The notes: generated by a model not told the origin, from the letters alone. Numbered from the stretch's first letter, positions 9,036 through 18,579 are shown. The stretch is 64,000 bases of DNA from DATFDN01 sp963818885 (GCA_963818885.1 CAWFTP010000006.1:1-64000); one strand, 5' to 3'. Made by a program: numbers and translations.

Positions 9036-10253
9036 ATGACTGACCCGACGATGAATGATGCGGAGGAAGAGGCCCTGTTCGCGCGGCTCCGGCGCGGGCT
9101 GGAACTGGTGCGCCGCGACGCATGCGTAGCGCAAGGGGATGGGCCCGTCGCGCCCGCGGGACCGGATCCGGAAACCACCGCCGCGCTCGCGCGAGTCGAG
9201 GCGTCGCTTCGCACCTTGGCATCGAATGTAGAGGCGCTGGCGCGCCGCGCCGATGGCGTGGACGCGGCGCTCGAGACACGAGTGGAGACGACGGTCGCGC
9301 GCACGACCGCCGGATTGCGGGCGGAGATCGAGCGCCTCTCCTCGGCGCTGGCCTCCTTTTCGCCCCGCCCCGATCCGGTACGGCCCGATCCGGTACGGCC
9401 CGATCCGGCGAGATTGGCCGCCCGGCCCGTTCCCGACCGCGCGGGTCCTGCTACCCCGCCGCCACGGCGCGGGATCGGACGCGCCCTTCTGACCGTCTTC
9501 GTCGCGTTGGTGTTGATCGTCCTCGGGGCGACGGCGGCGACAAGGCTCGGCTACGGCCCGGATAGGCTGCCGATCAGCCAGAACCTGCAGCAGCGCTTCT
9601 CGGCATGGCGCGCGGCCTGGCTGCCAGGGTGGATGGTGCCGTCTTCCGGGCAGGCGCAACCGTCGGCGCCGTCGGCCTCGGCCGATCCGGCGCCGAAGCC
9701 GTCGAAGATGGCGGACGCTGCCGCGCCCCCAACCACGCCCCCTCGGGCCGCCGCGGCGCCGACGACGCCTGCCGCTCCGGCCCCGCTGCCGCCCGCCGCG
9801 TTCGTGGCAGCCGCTACGCCGCCACCGCCGGCGCCCCCACCACCGCCACCGCCGCCCGCGCCGCCCGTCGCGGCTGCGGTGCCTGCCCCGACGGCACAGG
9901 CTGCGCCCGCGCCATCGGCGCCCGCTGCCACACCTGCTCCTGACACCACACCAACCGACACCGACCAGGCGGCCGCTCCAACCAGCCCGCCGCCGCCGTC
10001 GCATGCGTCCGGGATCGTGCTGCGGGCGAAGGCGCCGGTATGGGTGGAGGTGCGGGAGCGCAGAGGGCGCATCCTGCTTCGCCGGACCCTGCAGGCGGGC
10101 GAGACTTGGAGCGCCCCCGCGGATTCGGATCCCGACCTGCTGTTGAGCGCCGGGAACGCCCATAGCCTGGAGCTGACCGTCAACGGCGCGCCGCAGCCGT
10201 TGCCGGCGACAAAGGGCAGCGTGCTGCGCGACGCACGGATCGACGGGACATAG
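9036..10253 (+). CDS. Membrane protein with RodZ C-terminal (DUF4115-like) domain
   Basis: A 405-residue protein: a cytoplasmic part of about 150 residues with heptad-like coiled coil, one membrane segment (ALLTVFVALVLIVLGATAA), a long Pro/Ala-rich periplasmic linker, and a C-terminal domain (last 80 residues: IVLRAKAPVWVEVRER, LLRRTLQAGETW, ATKGSVLRDARIDG). The last domain resembles the periplasmic domain of the cell-shape protein RodZ, but the N-terminal helix-turn-helix of RodZ is absent. Three 15-bp tandem repeats (9369-9413) encode an RPDPV motif. A cell-envelope role is inferred. I start at 9036, after an open upstream frame. Confidence 0.65.
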   Translation: MTDPTMNDAEEEALFARLRRGLELVRRDACVAQGDGPVAPAGPDPETTAALARVEASLRTLASNVEALARRADGVDAALETRVETTVARTTAGLRAEIERLSSALASFSPRPDPVRPDPVRPDPARLAARPVPDRAGPATPPPRRGIGRALLTVFVALVLIVLGATAATRLGYGPDRLPISQNLQQRFSAWRAAWLPGWMVPSSGQAQPSAPSASADPAPKPSKMADAAAPPTTPPRAAAAPTTPAAPAPLPPAAFVAAATPPPPAPPPPPPPPAPPVAAAVPAPTAQAAPAPSAPAATPAPDTTPTDTDQAAAPTSPPPPSHASGIVLRAKAPVWVEVRERRGRILLRRTLQAGETWSAPADSDPDLLLSAGNAHSLELTVNGAPQPLPATKGSVLRDARIDGT

Positions 10254-10254
10254 C

Positions 10255-10288
10255 GGCAAAAAAGCCCCGGCGCCTCGCGACGCCGGGG
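10255..10288 (-). terminator. Rho-independent terminator of htrA
   Basis: On the minus strand, CCCCGGCG and CGCCGGGG (10281-10288/10265-10272) form an 8-bp stem with an 8-nt loop, followed directly by a run of seven T residues. It lies 18 bp past the htrA stop and, read the other way, also follows the plus-strand gene ending at 10253. Confidence 0.85.
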
Positions 10289-10306
10289 TTCTCCGATCAG
10301 CGATCG

Positions 10307-11869
10307 TCAGCCGTTGCCGGACTCGCCGTTCTCATGGTTGAGGTTGACGGCGACGAAGGCCGGCTGCCCGTTGCGGATGATCCGCAGGGCGAGCGCCTTG
10401 CTGTCATGGCTCAGCGCCTGACCGATCGCCTTGGTCGCCTCGCTTGGGCTCTTCACCACGTGCGTGCCGACGCCCACGATTACGTCGCCCGGCTGGATCC
10501 CGGCCTGCTCGGCGGGTGAGCCCGGCTTGGTCCGCATGACGACCGCGCCGCTCGTGCCGTCCGGCAGGTCGAGCTGCTTCGCGAGATCGGGAGAGACGGG
10601 GCCGAGCGCCAGGCCGAGCCGCTGCTCGTGCTGATGCTGCTCCGTCCCGTTCTGCGCCACCTGCTGGCTCGGCAGCTCGGCGACATTCACCGCCAGCGTC
10701 TGCGGCTTGCCGTCGCGGATGATCTCCAGATGCGCCTCATTGCCCGGCTTGATCGCGGCAATGTCGATCGCGAGCGTGCCCGGGTCCTTGATTGCCTGCC
10801 CGTTGACTGAGCGGATCACGTCGCCCGGCTGGATCCCAGCGCGCGCCGCCGGGGTCTCCGGCTGCACCGCCGCGATCAGCGCGCCGCCGGCCGAGCTCAG
10901 CCCCAGCGCCTTGGACATGGCGTCGGAGACCGGCTGCGCCTCGACCCCGAGATAGCCGCGTGTAACCTTCCCCGTATGCTCGAGGTCGGAGGCAATCTGC
11001 TCGATCATGTTCGACGGGATCGCGAAACCGATCCCGATCGACCCGCCGGAAGGCGAGAGGATCGCGGTGTTCATCCCGATCACCTTGCCGTCCTGGGTGA
11101 TCAGCGGGCCGCCCGAATTGCCCCGGTTGATCGGTGCGTCGACCTGGATAAACTGGTCGTACGGACCCGCGCCGATGCTGCGGCCGACGGCGGAGACGAT
11201 GCCGGCGGTGACGGATTCAGAGAGGCCGAACGGGTTGCCGATGGCGATCACCCATTCGCCCACCTGGACATCCTTGGAATCGCCAAGCTGCAGGTAGGGC
11301 AGCGGGTGCGGCGCATCCACCTTGAGCACGGCGATATCGGTGCGCGGGTCGGTGCCGACGACTTTGGCGGGCAGCTTCTCGCCGTCCGACAGGGTCACCT
11401 CCACCCGGCTGGCATCCTTGACGACGTGGTTGTTGGTGATGATCGTCCCATCCGGCGTGACGATGAAGCCGGAGCCGCGCGCCTCCACCGCGCGCATCTG
11501 CGGCGACTGCCCCCCGTTGGGGCCGAACTGGTTGAACGGGAACGGCAGCTGCGGCATCTGCTGCTGGGGCTCTTCCTCGAAGCTCGCCGAAGGCTTGAGG
11601 TAGTTGGTGACCGAGACGACAGCGGGCTCGACCTTCTTCACCAGGTTGACGAAGCTCGGCAGTTGCTCGTGCATCGCCGCGTTCTGGTTGACCGGCGCCG
11701 GTGTCTGGCCTGTGGTCGAGGTGCTTGGCGCCGGGACCTGGAGTGTTGACTCCGGGGCCGCGAGGACCGGGATGGCGGCGAGGCCGCCCAGTGCCGTGCC
11801 GGTGAGCAGCACGGCGCCGAGGTGACGGCGCAGCCAGGGACCGCGCTTTGGAGGATGACCGACAGTCAT
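10307..11869 (-). CDS. Periplasmic serine endoprotease HtrA/DegP family
   Basis: A 520-residue DegP/DegQ-type protease-chaperone that degrades misfolded envelope proteins. A signal or anchor sequence (about 13-38) is followed by a trypsin-like domain with an intact triad: His in TNNHVV, Asp in RTDIAVLK, Ser in NRGNSGGPL. Two PDZ domains follow (GYLGVEAQPVSD and GLALGPVSPDLA). The ATG at 11869 has AAGGAAAA upstream and begins the signal peptide; earlier in-frame ATGs lack this. It stands alone, ends in a good terminator, and is divergent from lpxI. Confidence 0.93.
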   Translation of the reverse strand: MTVGHPPKRGPWLRRHLGAVLLTGTALGGLAAIPVLAAPESTLQVPAPSTSTTGQTPAPVNQNAAMHEQLPSFVNLVKKVEPAVVSVTNYLKPSASFEEEPQQQMPQLPFPFNQFGPNGGQSPQMRAVEARGSGFIVTPDGTIITNNHVVKDASRVEVTLSDGEKLPAKVVGTDPRTDIAVLKVDAPHPLPYLQLGDSKDVQVGEWVIAIGNPFGLSESVTAGIVSAVGRSIGAGPYDQFIQVDAPINRGNSGGPLITQDGKVIGMNTAILSPSGGSIGIGFAIPSNMIEQIASDLEHTGKVTRGYLGVEAQPVSDAMSKALGLSSAGGALIAAVQPETPAARAGIQPGDVIRSVNGQAIKDPGTLAIDIAAIKPGNEAHLEIIRDGKPQTLAVNVAELPSQQVAQNGTEQHQHEQRLGLALGPVSPDLAKQLDLPDGTSGAVVMRTKPGSPAEQAGIQPGDVIVGVGTHVVKSPSEATKAIGQALSHDSKALALRIIRNGQPAFVAVNLNHENGESGNG

Positions 11870-12103
11870 GGACTTTTCCTTACTAAGGATGAGGGACGGA
11901 AAGCGTTTACGCCCGCTGAAGCGCGGTGCATGGTGAAATGCGATGCGCGGATTAACGTTCGCGTCCCGGAGCGATGAAACCGGTGTCATGCCCGGGGGTG
12001 TTGCTAGAAGAACAACGCTATTTTTTTTCTGGCGCCCCGTTTATCACTCATTCGTGATCTCCCGACCCGGGGTGGAGCCCGGGAAACCGCCGCGACATGC
12101 TCC

Positions 12104-12970
12104 GTGTCCCCGGTGAGCGAGAGGCCGGAACCGCTCGGGATCATCGCCGGTGGGGGCGAATTGCCGGCGCGCGTCGCCGATGCCGCGCGCGCGGCCGGCC
12201 GGCGCGTGTTCATCGTTGGCCTGGACGGGTTCGCCGATGCGGCGATGCTTGCGCCCTATCCGCACGCCATGATCCGGCTCGGCGCGGCGGGACGCATCCT
12301 GGCGACGCTGCGTCAGCAGCATTGCCGCGATCTCGTCCTGATCGGCACGGTTCGCCGACCGTCGGTTCTCGACATGCGTCCCGACATGGAGGGGGCGCGG
12401 CTGCTCAGGCGGGTCGGCCGCGCCATCTTCGCGGGGGACGACCGCCTTCTTTCGACGGTGATTCGCATCCTCGGCGAGGAGGGGTTCCGGGTGGTCGGCG
12501 CCCACGAGGTCCTGGCCGGCATCCTGGCGCCCGCCGGCGTCCTGACCGGCGTTGCGGCCGATGACGCTGCCCTGGCCGATATCGCCCGCGGCGTCGCCGT
12601 CGTGCGTGCCATCGGTGGCGTCGATGTCGGTCAGGGCTGCGTGGTCCAGCAAGGGGTGGTCCTCGCGGTGGAGGCGGTGGAGGGCACCGACGCGATGCTC
12701 GCCCGCTGTGCCGGCCTCGCACGGGCGGGCCTCGGCGGTGTGCTGGTCAAGCTGGTGAAGCCCGGGCAGGAGCGTCGCGCGGACCTGCCCACGATCGGAG
12801 TCGAGACCGTCCGTGCGGCGCGCCGCGCCGGACTGCGGGGGATTGCCTTCGAGGCGCAAGGCGTGATGCTGGCTGACCGCGACGCCACCGTGGCCGCCGC
12901 CGACGCGGCCGGGCTTTTCCTGCTGGGCCTCGACCCGGCCGGCCTTGAGACGAAAGGGGATACCGTATGA
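12104..12970 (+). CDS. lpxI: UDP-2,3-diacylglucosamine diphosphatase LpxI
   Basis: LpxI hydrolyses UDP-2,3-diacylglucosamine to lipid X in lipid A synthesis; it replaces LpxH in many alphaproteobacteria. The 288-residue protein has the N-terminal LGIIAGGGELPARVADAA, the C-terminal LVKLVKPGQERRADLPTIG, and the end AFEAQGVMLADRD, all typical (DUF1009). GTG start. The stop overlaps the gloA start (ATGA), so the two are co-translated. The rest of the lpx cluster is not next to it here. Confidence 0.9.
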   Translation: MSPVSERPEPLGIIAGGGELPARVADAARAAGRRVFIVGLDGFADAAMLAPYPHAMIRLGAAGRILATLRQQHCRDLVLIGTVRRPSVLDMRPDMEGARLLRRVGRAIFAGDDRLLSTVIRILGEEGFRVVGAHEVLAGILAPAGVLTGVAADDAALADIARGVAVVRAIGGVDVGQGCVVQQGVVLAVEAVEGTDAMLARCAGLARAGLGGVLVKLVKPGQERRADLPTIGVETVRAARRAGLRGIAFEAQGVMLADRDATVAAADAAGLFLLGLDPAGLETKGDTV

Positions 12971-13353
12971 GCCAATTCCTGCACACGATGATCCGCGTGG
13001 GCGACCTGCAGCGCAGCGTCGACTTCTACACCAAGCTGCTGGGCATGAAGGAGTTGCGGCGGCGCGACGTCCCGGATGGGAAGTACACGCTCGCCTTCGT
13101 CGGCTACGGCGACGAGGAGAGCTCGGCGGTGGTGGAGCTGACATACAATTACGGCACCGAGAAATACGAGATGGGCAACGCCTTCGGCCATCTCGCGATC
13201 GGCGTGCCGGACGTGGCCGGAACCTGCGAGAAGGTCCGCAAGGGCGGCGGCAAGGTGACGCGCGAAGCCGGCCCGGTGAAGTTCGGCACCACCATCATCG
13301 CCTTCGTCGAGGACCCGGACGGCTACAAGATCGAGCTGGTGCAGCGGGCTTAG
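12967..13353 (+). CDS. gloA: Lactoylglutathione lyase (glyoxalase I)
   Basis: GloA converts the methylglyoxal-glutathione hemithioacetal to S-lactoylglutathione. The 128-residue single-domain enzyme starts FLHTMIRVGDLQRSVDFY, with the metal ligand His in LHTM. It continues with the Glu of VELTYNYG, the His of FGHLAIGV and the Glu of GYKIELVQ, the canonical four ligands. This is the short Ni-type bacterial form. It overlaps lpxI by 4 bp. Confidence 0.93.
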   Translation: MSQFLHTMIRVGDLQRSVDFYTKLLGMKELRRRDVPDGKYTLAFVGYGDEESSAVVELTYNYGTEKYEMGNAFGHLAIGVPDVAGTCEKVRKGGGKVTREAGPVKFGTTIIAFVEDPDGYKIELVQRA

Positions 13354-13360
13354 CGTCGCC

Positions 13361-13669
13361 TCATTTCTGCCGGGCGATGATCTTGCCCTTGATCCCATCA
13401 TAGATGTTCTTCGGTAGGATGTGACGGGAAAGAAGGTCGTCTTTTCCAGTATACGGCCGGTTCTTGATGATTGCCTGAGCACGCACCGCGCCGACGCCGG
13501 GCAGGGCGTCCAGCTCGCTCTCCGAGGCGGAGTTGATGTCGACGAGCGCGCTCTGAGCTGTCGCCGGGCGCGACGATGCGGCGGGGGCCGCGGTCGGCCG
13601 TGTGGGGGATTGTGCAAAGGCGGGCAAGGCGAGGGCCATAGCCAGCGCGGCCAGGGTGAGCATCTTCAT
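13361..13669 (-). CDS. Secreted helix-hairpin-helix (ComEA-like) protein
   Basis: A 102-residue protein with a cleavable signal peptide (MKMLTLAALAMALALPAFAQ) and a C-terminal HhH motif (VDINSASESELDALPGVGAVRAQAIIKNRPY), as in ComEA and related DNA-binding proteins. No competence genes are nearby. DNA binding in the periplasm is inferred. ATG at 13669; it converges on gloA with an 7-bp gap. Confidence 0.8.
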   Translation of the reverse strand: MKMLTLAALAMALALPAFAQSPTRPTAAPAASSRPATAQSALVDINSASESELDALPGVGAVRAQAIIKNRPYTGKDDLLSRHILPKNIYDGIKGKIIARQK

Positions 13670-13767
13670 GCGGACCTCCAAAATCCTGATTACGGGTGCC
13701 AGTCGGCGTTGGATCAAGCACGAAAACCGGCAAGCTTTCGACCCGTTGCAGCGCCGGTTCCGTGGGT

Positions 13768-14964
13768 TCAGCCGCCGAACGCGTTGAGTCCGGTCTGCGC
13801 GCGGCCGAGGATCAGGGCGTGGACGTCGTGCGTGCCCTCGTAGGTGTTCACCGCCTCGAGGTTCATCACGTGGCGGATCACGTGGTACTCGTCGGCGACG
13901 CCGTTGCCGCCGTGCATGTCGCGCGCCTCGCGCGCGACGGCGAGCGCCTTGCCGCAGGAATTGCGCTTCAGCATGGAGATCATCTCGGGCGCCGCGTCAT
14001 GCGCGTCCATCAGCCGCCCCAGCCGCAGCACCGCATGCAGCCCGAGCGTGATCTCAGCCTGCATGTCGACGAGCTTCTTCTGGATGAGCTGGGTCGCCGC
14101 GAGCGGCCGGCCGAACATCGACCGGCCCAGCGTGTACTCGCGCGCCGCGTGCCAGCAGAACTCGGCGGCGCCGAGCGCACCCCAGGCGATGCCGTAGCGA
14201 GCGTTGTTGAGGCAGGAGAACGGGCCGCGCAGCCCTTTCACGTCCGGCAGCATGTTGGCGCCGGGGACGAACACGTCGCTCATCATGATCATGCCGGTGA
14301 CCGAGGCGCGCAGGCTGAACTTGCCCTCGATCTTGGGTGTCTCCAGCCCCTTCATGCCCCGCTCGAGCAGGAAGCCGCGGATGTCGCCGGCATCGTCCTT
14401 GGCCCAGACGACGAGAATGTCGGCGAGTGGGGAGTTGGTGATCCAGGTCTTCGATCCGTTCAGTACGAACCCGCCATCTACCGCGCGGGCGCGGGTGCGC
14501 ATAGCGCCGGGATCAGAACCGGCGTCGGGCTCGGTCAGCCCGAAGCAGCCGACGAACTCGCCAGCGCGCAGCCTGGGGAGGAATGTCTCCTTCTGCTCCT
14601 CGGAGCCGAACGCCCAGATCGGGTACATCACCAGCGATGATTGCACCGAGAAGCAGGAGCGGTAGCCGGAATCGACCCGCTCCACCTCGCGCGAGATCAG
14701 CCCGTAGGAGACGTAGTTCACGCCGGCGCAGCCGTAACCTTCGAGGGTCGCGCCCAGGAAGCCCATCTCGCCCATCTCGTTCATGATGGAGCGGTCGAAG
14801 CTCTCGTGGCGGTTCGCTTGCAGGATGCGCGGCATCAGCCGCTCCTGGCAGTAGGCACGCGCGGCGTCGCGGATGGCGCGCTCGTCGTCCGAGAGTTCGG
14901 CGTCAAAGCGAAGCGGGTCGTCCCAGTGAAAAGGGGTGAAGCGGCTCTTGGGCTGCGTGCTCAT
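13768..14964 (-). CDS. gcdH: Acyl-CoA dehydrogenase, glutaryl-CoA dehydrogenase type
   Basis: A 398-residue FAD enzyme. The sequence follows the GcdH pattern: YGLISREVERVDSGYRSCFSVQSSL, CFGLTEPDAGSDPG, LNGSKTWITNSPLADI, and the catalytic-base region LEAVNTYEGTHDVHALILGR, with Glu in YEGT. GcdH oxidises and decarboxylates glutaryl-CoA to crotonyl-CoA in lysine and tryptophan breakdown. No partner catabolic genes lie alongside. Its start overlaps the stop of the upstream helicase gene (ATGA). Confidence 0.88.
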   Translation of the reverse strand: MSTQPKSRFTPFHWDDPLRFDAELSDDERAIRDAARAYCQERLMPRILQANRHESFDRSIMNEMGEMGFLGATLEGYGCAGVNYVSYGLISREVERVDSGYRSCFSVQSSLVMYPIWAFGSEEQKETFLPRLRAGEFVGCFGLTEPDAGSDPGAMRTRARAVDGGFVLNGSKTWITNSPLADILVVWAKDDAGDIRGFLLERGMKGLETPKIEGKFSLRASVTGMIMMSDVFVPGANMLPDVKGLRGPFSCLNNARYGIAWGALGAAEFCWHAAREYTLGRSMFGRPLAATQLIQKKLVDMQAEITLGLHAVLRLGRLMDAHDAAPEMISMLKRNSCGKALAVAREARDMHGGNGVADEYHVIRHVMNLEAVNTYEGTHDVHALILGRAQTGLNAFGG

Positions 14965-16542
14965 GCCTTGGCATCCTCCGGAACCGTCGCGGCGGCGCGT
15001 CGGGGAGAGCGGGGCTGCACCATCATGAACGCGGGCACGTCGGAGCCGAATCCGGCGACCACCGGCCCCGGATCGTCATCACGCCGGCGCGGGCGTCGCG
15101 CCGGCTCGGCAGCGGCACGCGGCGGCGGCGGTGCCGGCTCGGGTGCGGCGTCGGGAGCCTGGCGGGGAGGCTTGGCGGGTTTTGCCGCCTTGCGCTCGGG
15201 GGGCTTGCGCCCGGCCGGATGCTTCGCTGTCGTCTCGGAGCGCCGGCCCCCGCGGCGCCGCCTGGCGCCATCGCCCGCCGCCCATTCGACCGGATCGAGG
15301 CCCTCGACGCGCAGCGGCGGGATCGCGTGACCGATCAGCTTCTCGATCGCTTCCACCGCCATCCGATCCTCGGGCATGGCGATCGTGAATGCATGGCCTT
15401 GTGCGCCAGCGCGCCCAGTTCGGCCGATCCGGTGGACGTAATCCTCCGCGTGATACGGCACGTCGAAATTGAACACGTGCGACAGGCCGCCGATATCGAG
15501 ACCGCGCGCAGCGACGTCGCTGCACACCAGCAGCCTGACCTCGCCCGCCTTGAACTTCTCCAGCGTCGCGAACCGCACCGACTGGGTCATGTCGCCGTGC
15601 AGCGCGCCGGCGTCGAACTTGTGGCGGGTGAGCGACTTGTAGAGCACGTCAACATCGCGCTTGCGATTGCAGAAGATCAGCGCGTTCTGCACCTTCTCCG
15701 TGCGGATCAGCCGGCGCAGCGCCTCGCGCTTGTCGATCTCCGATACCAGCACCAGCCCCTCGACGATCCCGGCGGCGACCGAGGCGGGGCGGGACACCGA
15801 AATCTCCTTCGGGTTCTGCAGGAACGCGTCGGCGAGGCGGCGAATCTCGGGCAGCATCGTCGCCGAGAAGAAGAGGGTCTGGCGGTTGCGGGGCAGCAGG
15901 CCGACGATGCGCTCCACATCGGGGATGAAGCCCATATCTAGCATCCGATCGGCCTCGTCGATGACGAGGATGCGCGTGTCGGTCAGCAGCACGAGGCCGC
16001 GCTCGAACATGTCGATCAGGCGGCCAGGCGTTGCGATCAGCACGTCGACGCCGCGCATCAGCACATCGCGCTGGTCGGCGAGGCTCTCGCCGCCGATCAG
16101 CAGCGCGTGGGTGAGCTTCAGGGTACTTGCCGTACTGGACGAAGTTCTCGGCGACCTGCAACGCCAGCTCGCGCGTCGGCTCCAGGATCAGGCTGCGCGG
16201 CATTCGTGCGCGTGCCCGCGATCCTGTGAGGATGTCGAGCATGGGCAGGGTGAATCCAGCCGTCTTGCCGGTCCCGGTTTGCGCCGCGCCCAGCAGATCG
16301 CGTCCCATCAGGACGTAGGGGATCGCCTGTTGCTGAATTGGCGTGGGATGCACGTAGCCTTTCTCGACGACGGCGCGCAGGACCGGCTCGGAGAGGCCGA
16401 GATCGGCGAAGGTCGTCACCGGTGCGGCGCTCTCCGCCGCCCGTGCCGCCGTCGCCGTCGCGACGGCATTTTGCGGCGGCAAAAGAGCAGGCGCGTGTTC
16501 GGTCGGTTCCGCCGAGGCGGTCATCGTGTCGTTCAAACTCAT
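14961..16542 (-). CDS. DEAD-box RNA helicase (RhlE type), one frameshift
   Basis: The N-terminal frame carries the Q motif (FADLGLSEPVLRAV), Walker A AQTGTGKT and PTRELA; the C-terminal frame carries ATPGRL, DEAD, SAT, ARGLDIG and HRIGRTGR, then a basic Pro/Ala-rich tail of about 120 residues. An extra C at 16121-16123 (QYGKY/LKLTHAL) separates them; without it the product is about 526 residues, with all motifs in order. Such helicases remodel structured RNA in ribosome assembly or mRNA decay. The gene lies upstream of gcdH and overlaps it by 4 bp. Confidence 0.87.
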
Positions 16543-16740
16543 GTCCTAATCGTGCGCGGGGGTCATGTGTCGGCCGGCCCCCCAACGGCGGTGCCGTGCG
16601 GACGCGCCGGGATGCCCGGCAATCGCGTGATCGCGTCCTTGCCGGCATATCAAGAGGGGGCAACGGAAAGTCAAGCGGCCGGCAGGTTGGACCGGCCGCG
16701 GTCAGCGTGGCAAGAACGGCGCTGATCGCGAGGAGGCGTG

Positions 16741-17292
16741 ATGATGGCTCCCACCGAAGCGAATCGCGACTTCATTCCCGTGAACATCGCGGTGCTCACT
16801 GTGTCCGACACGAGGACGGCGGCGAACGACACCTCCGGACAGGCACTGGTGGAGCGGATCGAGAAGGCGGGGCACCGGATGGTGGCGCGCGCCATCGAAA
16901 AGGACGACGTAGGGGCGATCACGGAGAGGCTGCGCGGCTGGATCGCCGATCCGCTGGTCGACGTGGTGATCACCACGGGCGGCACCGGCATCACTGGCCG
17001 CGACGTGACGCCCGAGGCGTTCGATCGCGTGCTGGAAAAACGGATCCAGGGCTTTGGCGAGCTGTTCCGCATGCTGAGCTACCAAAAGATTGGCACTTCC
17101 ACGATGCAGTCGCGCGCCATGGGCGGAGTCGCGGGCGGGACGTATCTGTTCGCGCTGCCGGGCAGCACCGGGGCGGTGAAGGACGGTTGGGACGGTATCC
17201 TGCTCTCGCAGCTCGACAATCGTCACCGGCCCTGCAACCTGGTCGAGCTGATGCCGCGCTTGCAGGAGCATCTGAACCCCGCCGGCGAATAG
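16741..17292 (+). CDS. moaB: Molybdenum cofactor protein MoaB
   Basis: A MogA/MoaB-fold protein of 183 residues that adenylylates molybdopterin or has a related role in Mo-cofactor synthesis. Typical parts are NIAVLTVSDTRT, TTGGTGITGRDVTPEAF (nucleotide/MPT site) and FALPGSTGAVKDGWDGIL. AGGAGG at 16731-16736 precedes tandem ATGs at 16741 and 16744; a GTG at 16738 is too close to it. The last 70 bp overlap the convergent glycosyltransferase gene. Confidence 0.9.
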   Translation: MMAPTEANRDFIPVNIAVLTVSDTRTAANDTSGQALVERIEKAGHRMVARAIEKDDVGAITERLRGWIADPLVDVVITTGGTGITGRDVTPEAFDRVLEKRIQGFGELFRMLSYQKIGTSTMQSRAMGGVAGGTYLFALPGSTGAVKDGWDGILLSQLDNRHRPCNLVELMPRLQEHLNPAGE

Positions 17293-17858
17293 CCAGCAGC
17301 GCGCAACCCGGCGGCGTCGTCGACATCGGACAGGACGCGCAGCATGGCGGGGGGATGACGGGCGAAGTTGCGCAGCGTGTCCGCGAGCGCGTGCGGCCCC
17401 GACCAGCGCACGCGGGCGAACGGGGCGGCGGGACGCCGCGGGCCCATGCCGACCAGCCAGTAGCCTCCGTCCGTCGCGGGGCCGAAGACCGCCGGCGTCC
17501 GCCCGAGGGTGGCGAACGCGGCTCGCAGATCGGCGGGTGTGATGGCAGGGATGTCGCAGCCGACCAGCGCCACCCGGCGGTGCGGGAAGCGGCGGAACGC
17601 GCGCGCCATCCGGACGCCGAGGTCGCCGCTGCCTTGCGGCATGCGGAGGACGCCCGCCGGCCGAGGCAGGAAGGCACGCGCGGGAGTGAGCGCGAGCACC
17701 GTGCGGAACCGCCCCTCGCGCGCCAGCAGAAGCAGCAGCCGCGTCAGCATGGCGCGATGGAAGCGCAGGGCGGCGCGGTCGCCGACCTCGCGTGCTAGGC
17801 GGCGTTTGACGGTCCCCAGCCGGGGCGCGCGGGCGAAGACGATCGCCACGTCCTTCAA
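17223..17858 (-). CDS. TIGR04282 family glycosyltransferase-like protein
   Basis: A 211-residue GT-A-like protein of the DUF2064/TIGR04282 group: VAIVFARAPRLGTVKRRLA, MPQGSGDLGVRMARAF, ALVGCDIPAITP and FGPATDGGYWLVG. The family name 'arsenosugar biosynthesis' comes from co-occurrence in other genomes. No arsM or arsS is seen here, so the sugar substrate is open. The TTG start (17856-17858) overlaps the stop of the TIGR04283 gene upstream. The 3' end overlaps moaB by 70 bp on the other strand. Confidence 0.78.
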   Translation of the reverse strand: MKDVAIVFARAPRLGTVKRRLAREVGDRAALRFHRAMLTRLLLLLAREGRFRTVLALTPARAFLPRPAGVLRMPQGSGDLGVRMARAFRRFPHRRVALVGCDIPAITPADLRAAFATLGRTPAVFGPATDGGYWLVGMGPRRPAAPFARVRWSGPHALADTLRNFARHPPAMLRVLSDVDDAAGLRAAGYSPAGFRCSCKRGISSTRLQGR

Positions 17859-18514
17859 CGGTAGGCGCGCGCGATCAGCCCGGGCGGGGCGCCGGCGAAC
17901 CAGAGCGCGAGGCAGGCGAGGTTGCGGGCGGAGCGGCGGTGCCAGCCATCGCGTTCCCACCTCGCCGCCGAGGTGATCGCGTCCGCCGCGAGGGGGACCA
18001 GCCGGCGCCGCCCAAGTCGCCGGACGAGATCGACATCCTCCATCAGCGGCAGGGGCCGCATCCCGCCGATCCGGGCGAGCAGGGCGCGGTGGATCAACAG
18101 GCCCTGGTCCCCGAACGGCAAGCCCAAGGCCCGGCAGCGCCACGCCACCGCTCGTTCCAGTCGGCGTGCCCTTGGGTCGGCGCTGTCGAGGGCGAAGCAG
18201 AAATAGCCGGCACCCTCGGAGCAGGCCATGTGCGCCCGGGCAGCCGCGACCCAGCCCGGCGCGAGACGCGTGTCGGCGTGCAGCAGCAGCAGCCAGTCAC
18301 CGCTTGTCGCGGCCACGCCGGCGGCGATCTGGCTGCCGCGGCCGCGCGGGGATTCGATCACCTGGGCGCCGGTCTTCCGCGCGATCTCCCGCGTCGCGTC
18401 GTCGCTGCGTCCATCCACGACGACGATCTCCTCGGGCTCCTCCCCGAGGGAGGTGAGCGTGGCGAGAAGCGTTGGCGCGGCGTTCAGCGCGGGGATCACG
18501 ACGGAGAGAGTCAT
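17855..18514 (-). CDS. TIGR04283 family glycosyltransferase (GT2)
   Basis: A 219-residue family-2 glycosyltransferase: LSVVIPALNAAPTLLATL, VVVDGRSDDATREIA, the DxD-like LLLLHADTRLAPGW and PFGDQGLLIHR. It lacks a membrane anchor and is half the size of most GT2 enzymes, as is normal for TIGR04283. ATG at 18514; longer upstream frames look non-coding. It is paired with the TIGR04282 gene in a two-gene operon, a combination common in proteobacteria. Confidence 0.82.
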   Translation of the reverse strand: MTLSVVIPALNAAPTLLATLTSLGEEPEEIVVVDGRSDDATREIARKTGAQVIESPRGRGSQIAAGVAATSGDWLLLLHADTRLAPGWVAAARAHMACSEGAGYFCFALDSADPRARRLERAVAWRCRALGLPFGDQGLLIHRALLARIGGMRPLPLMEDVDLVRRLGRRRLVPLAADAITSAARWERDGWHRRSARNLACLALWFAGAPPGLIARAYR

Positions 18515-18579
18515 TCCCGTTTTGTTCTTGACGCGAGGGGCTCGCTCTGCGACCCTACTGCGGGAACGGAGGGAGAACA

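Noticed and set aside
12004..12040. A T8 run upstream of lpxI as an intrinsic terminator
   Set aside because: The preceding stem is only 4-5 bp and the genes on both sides point away from it.
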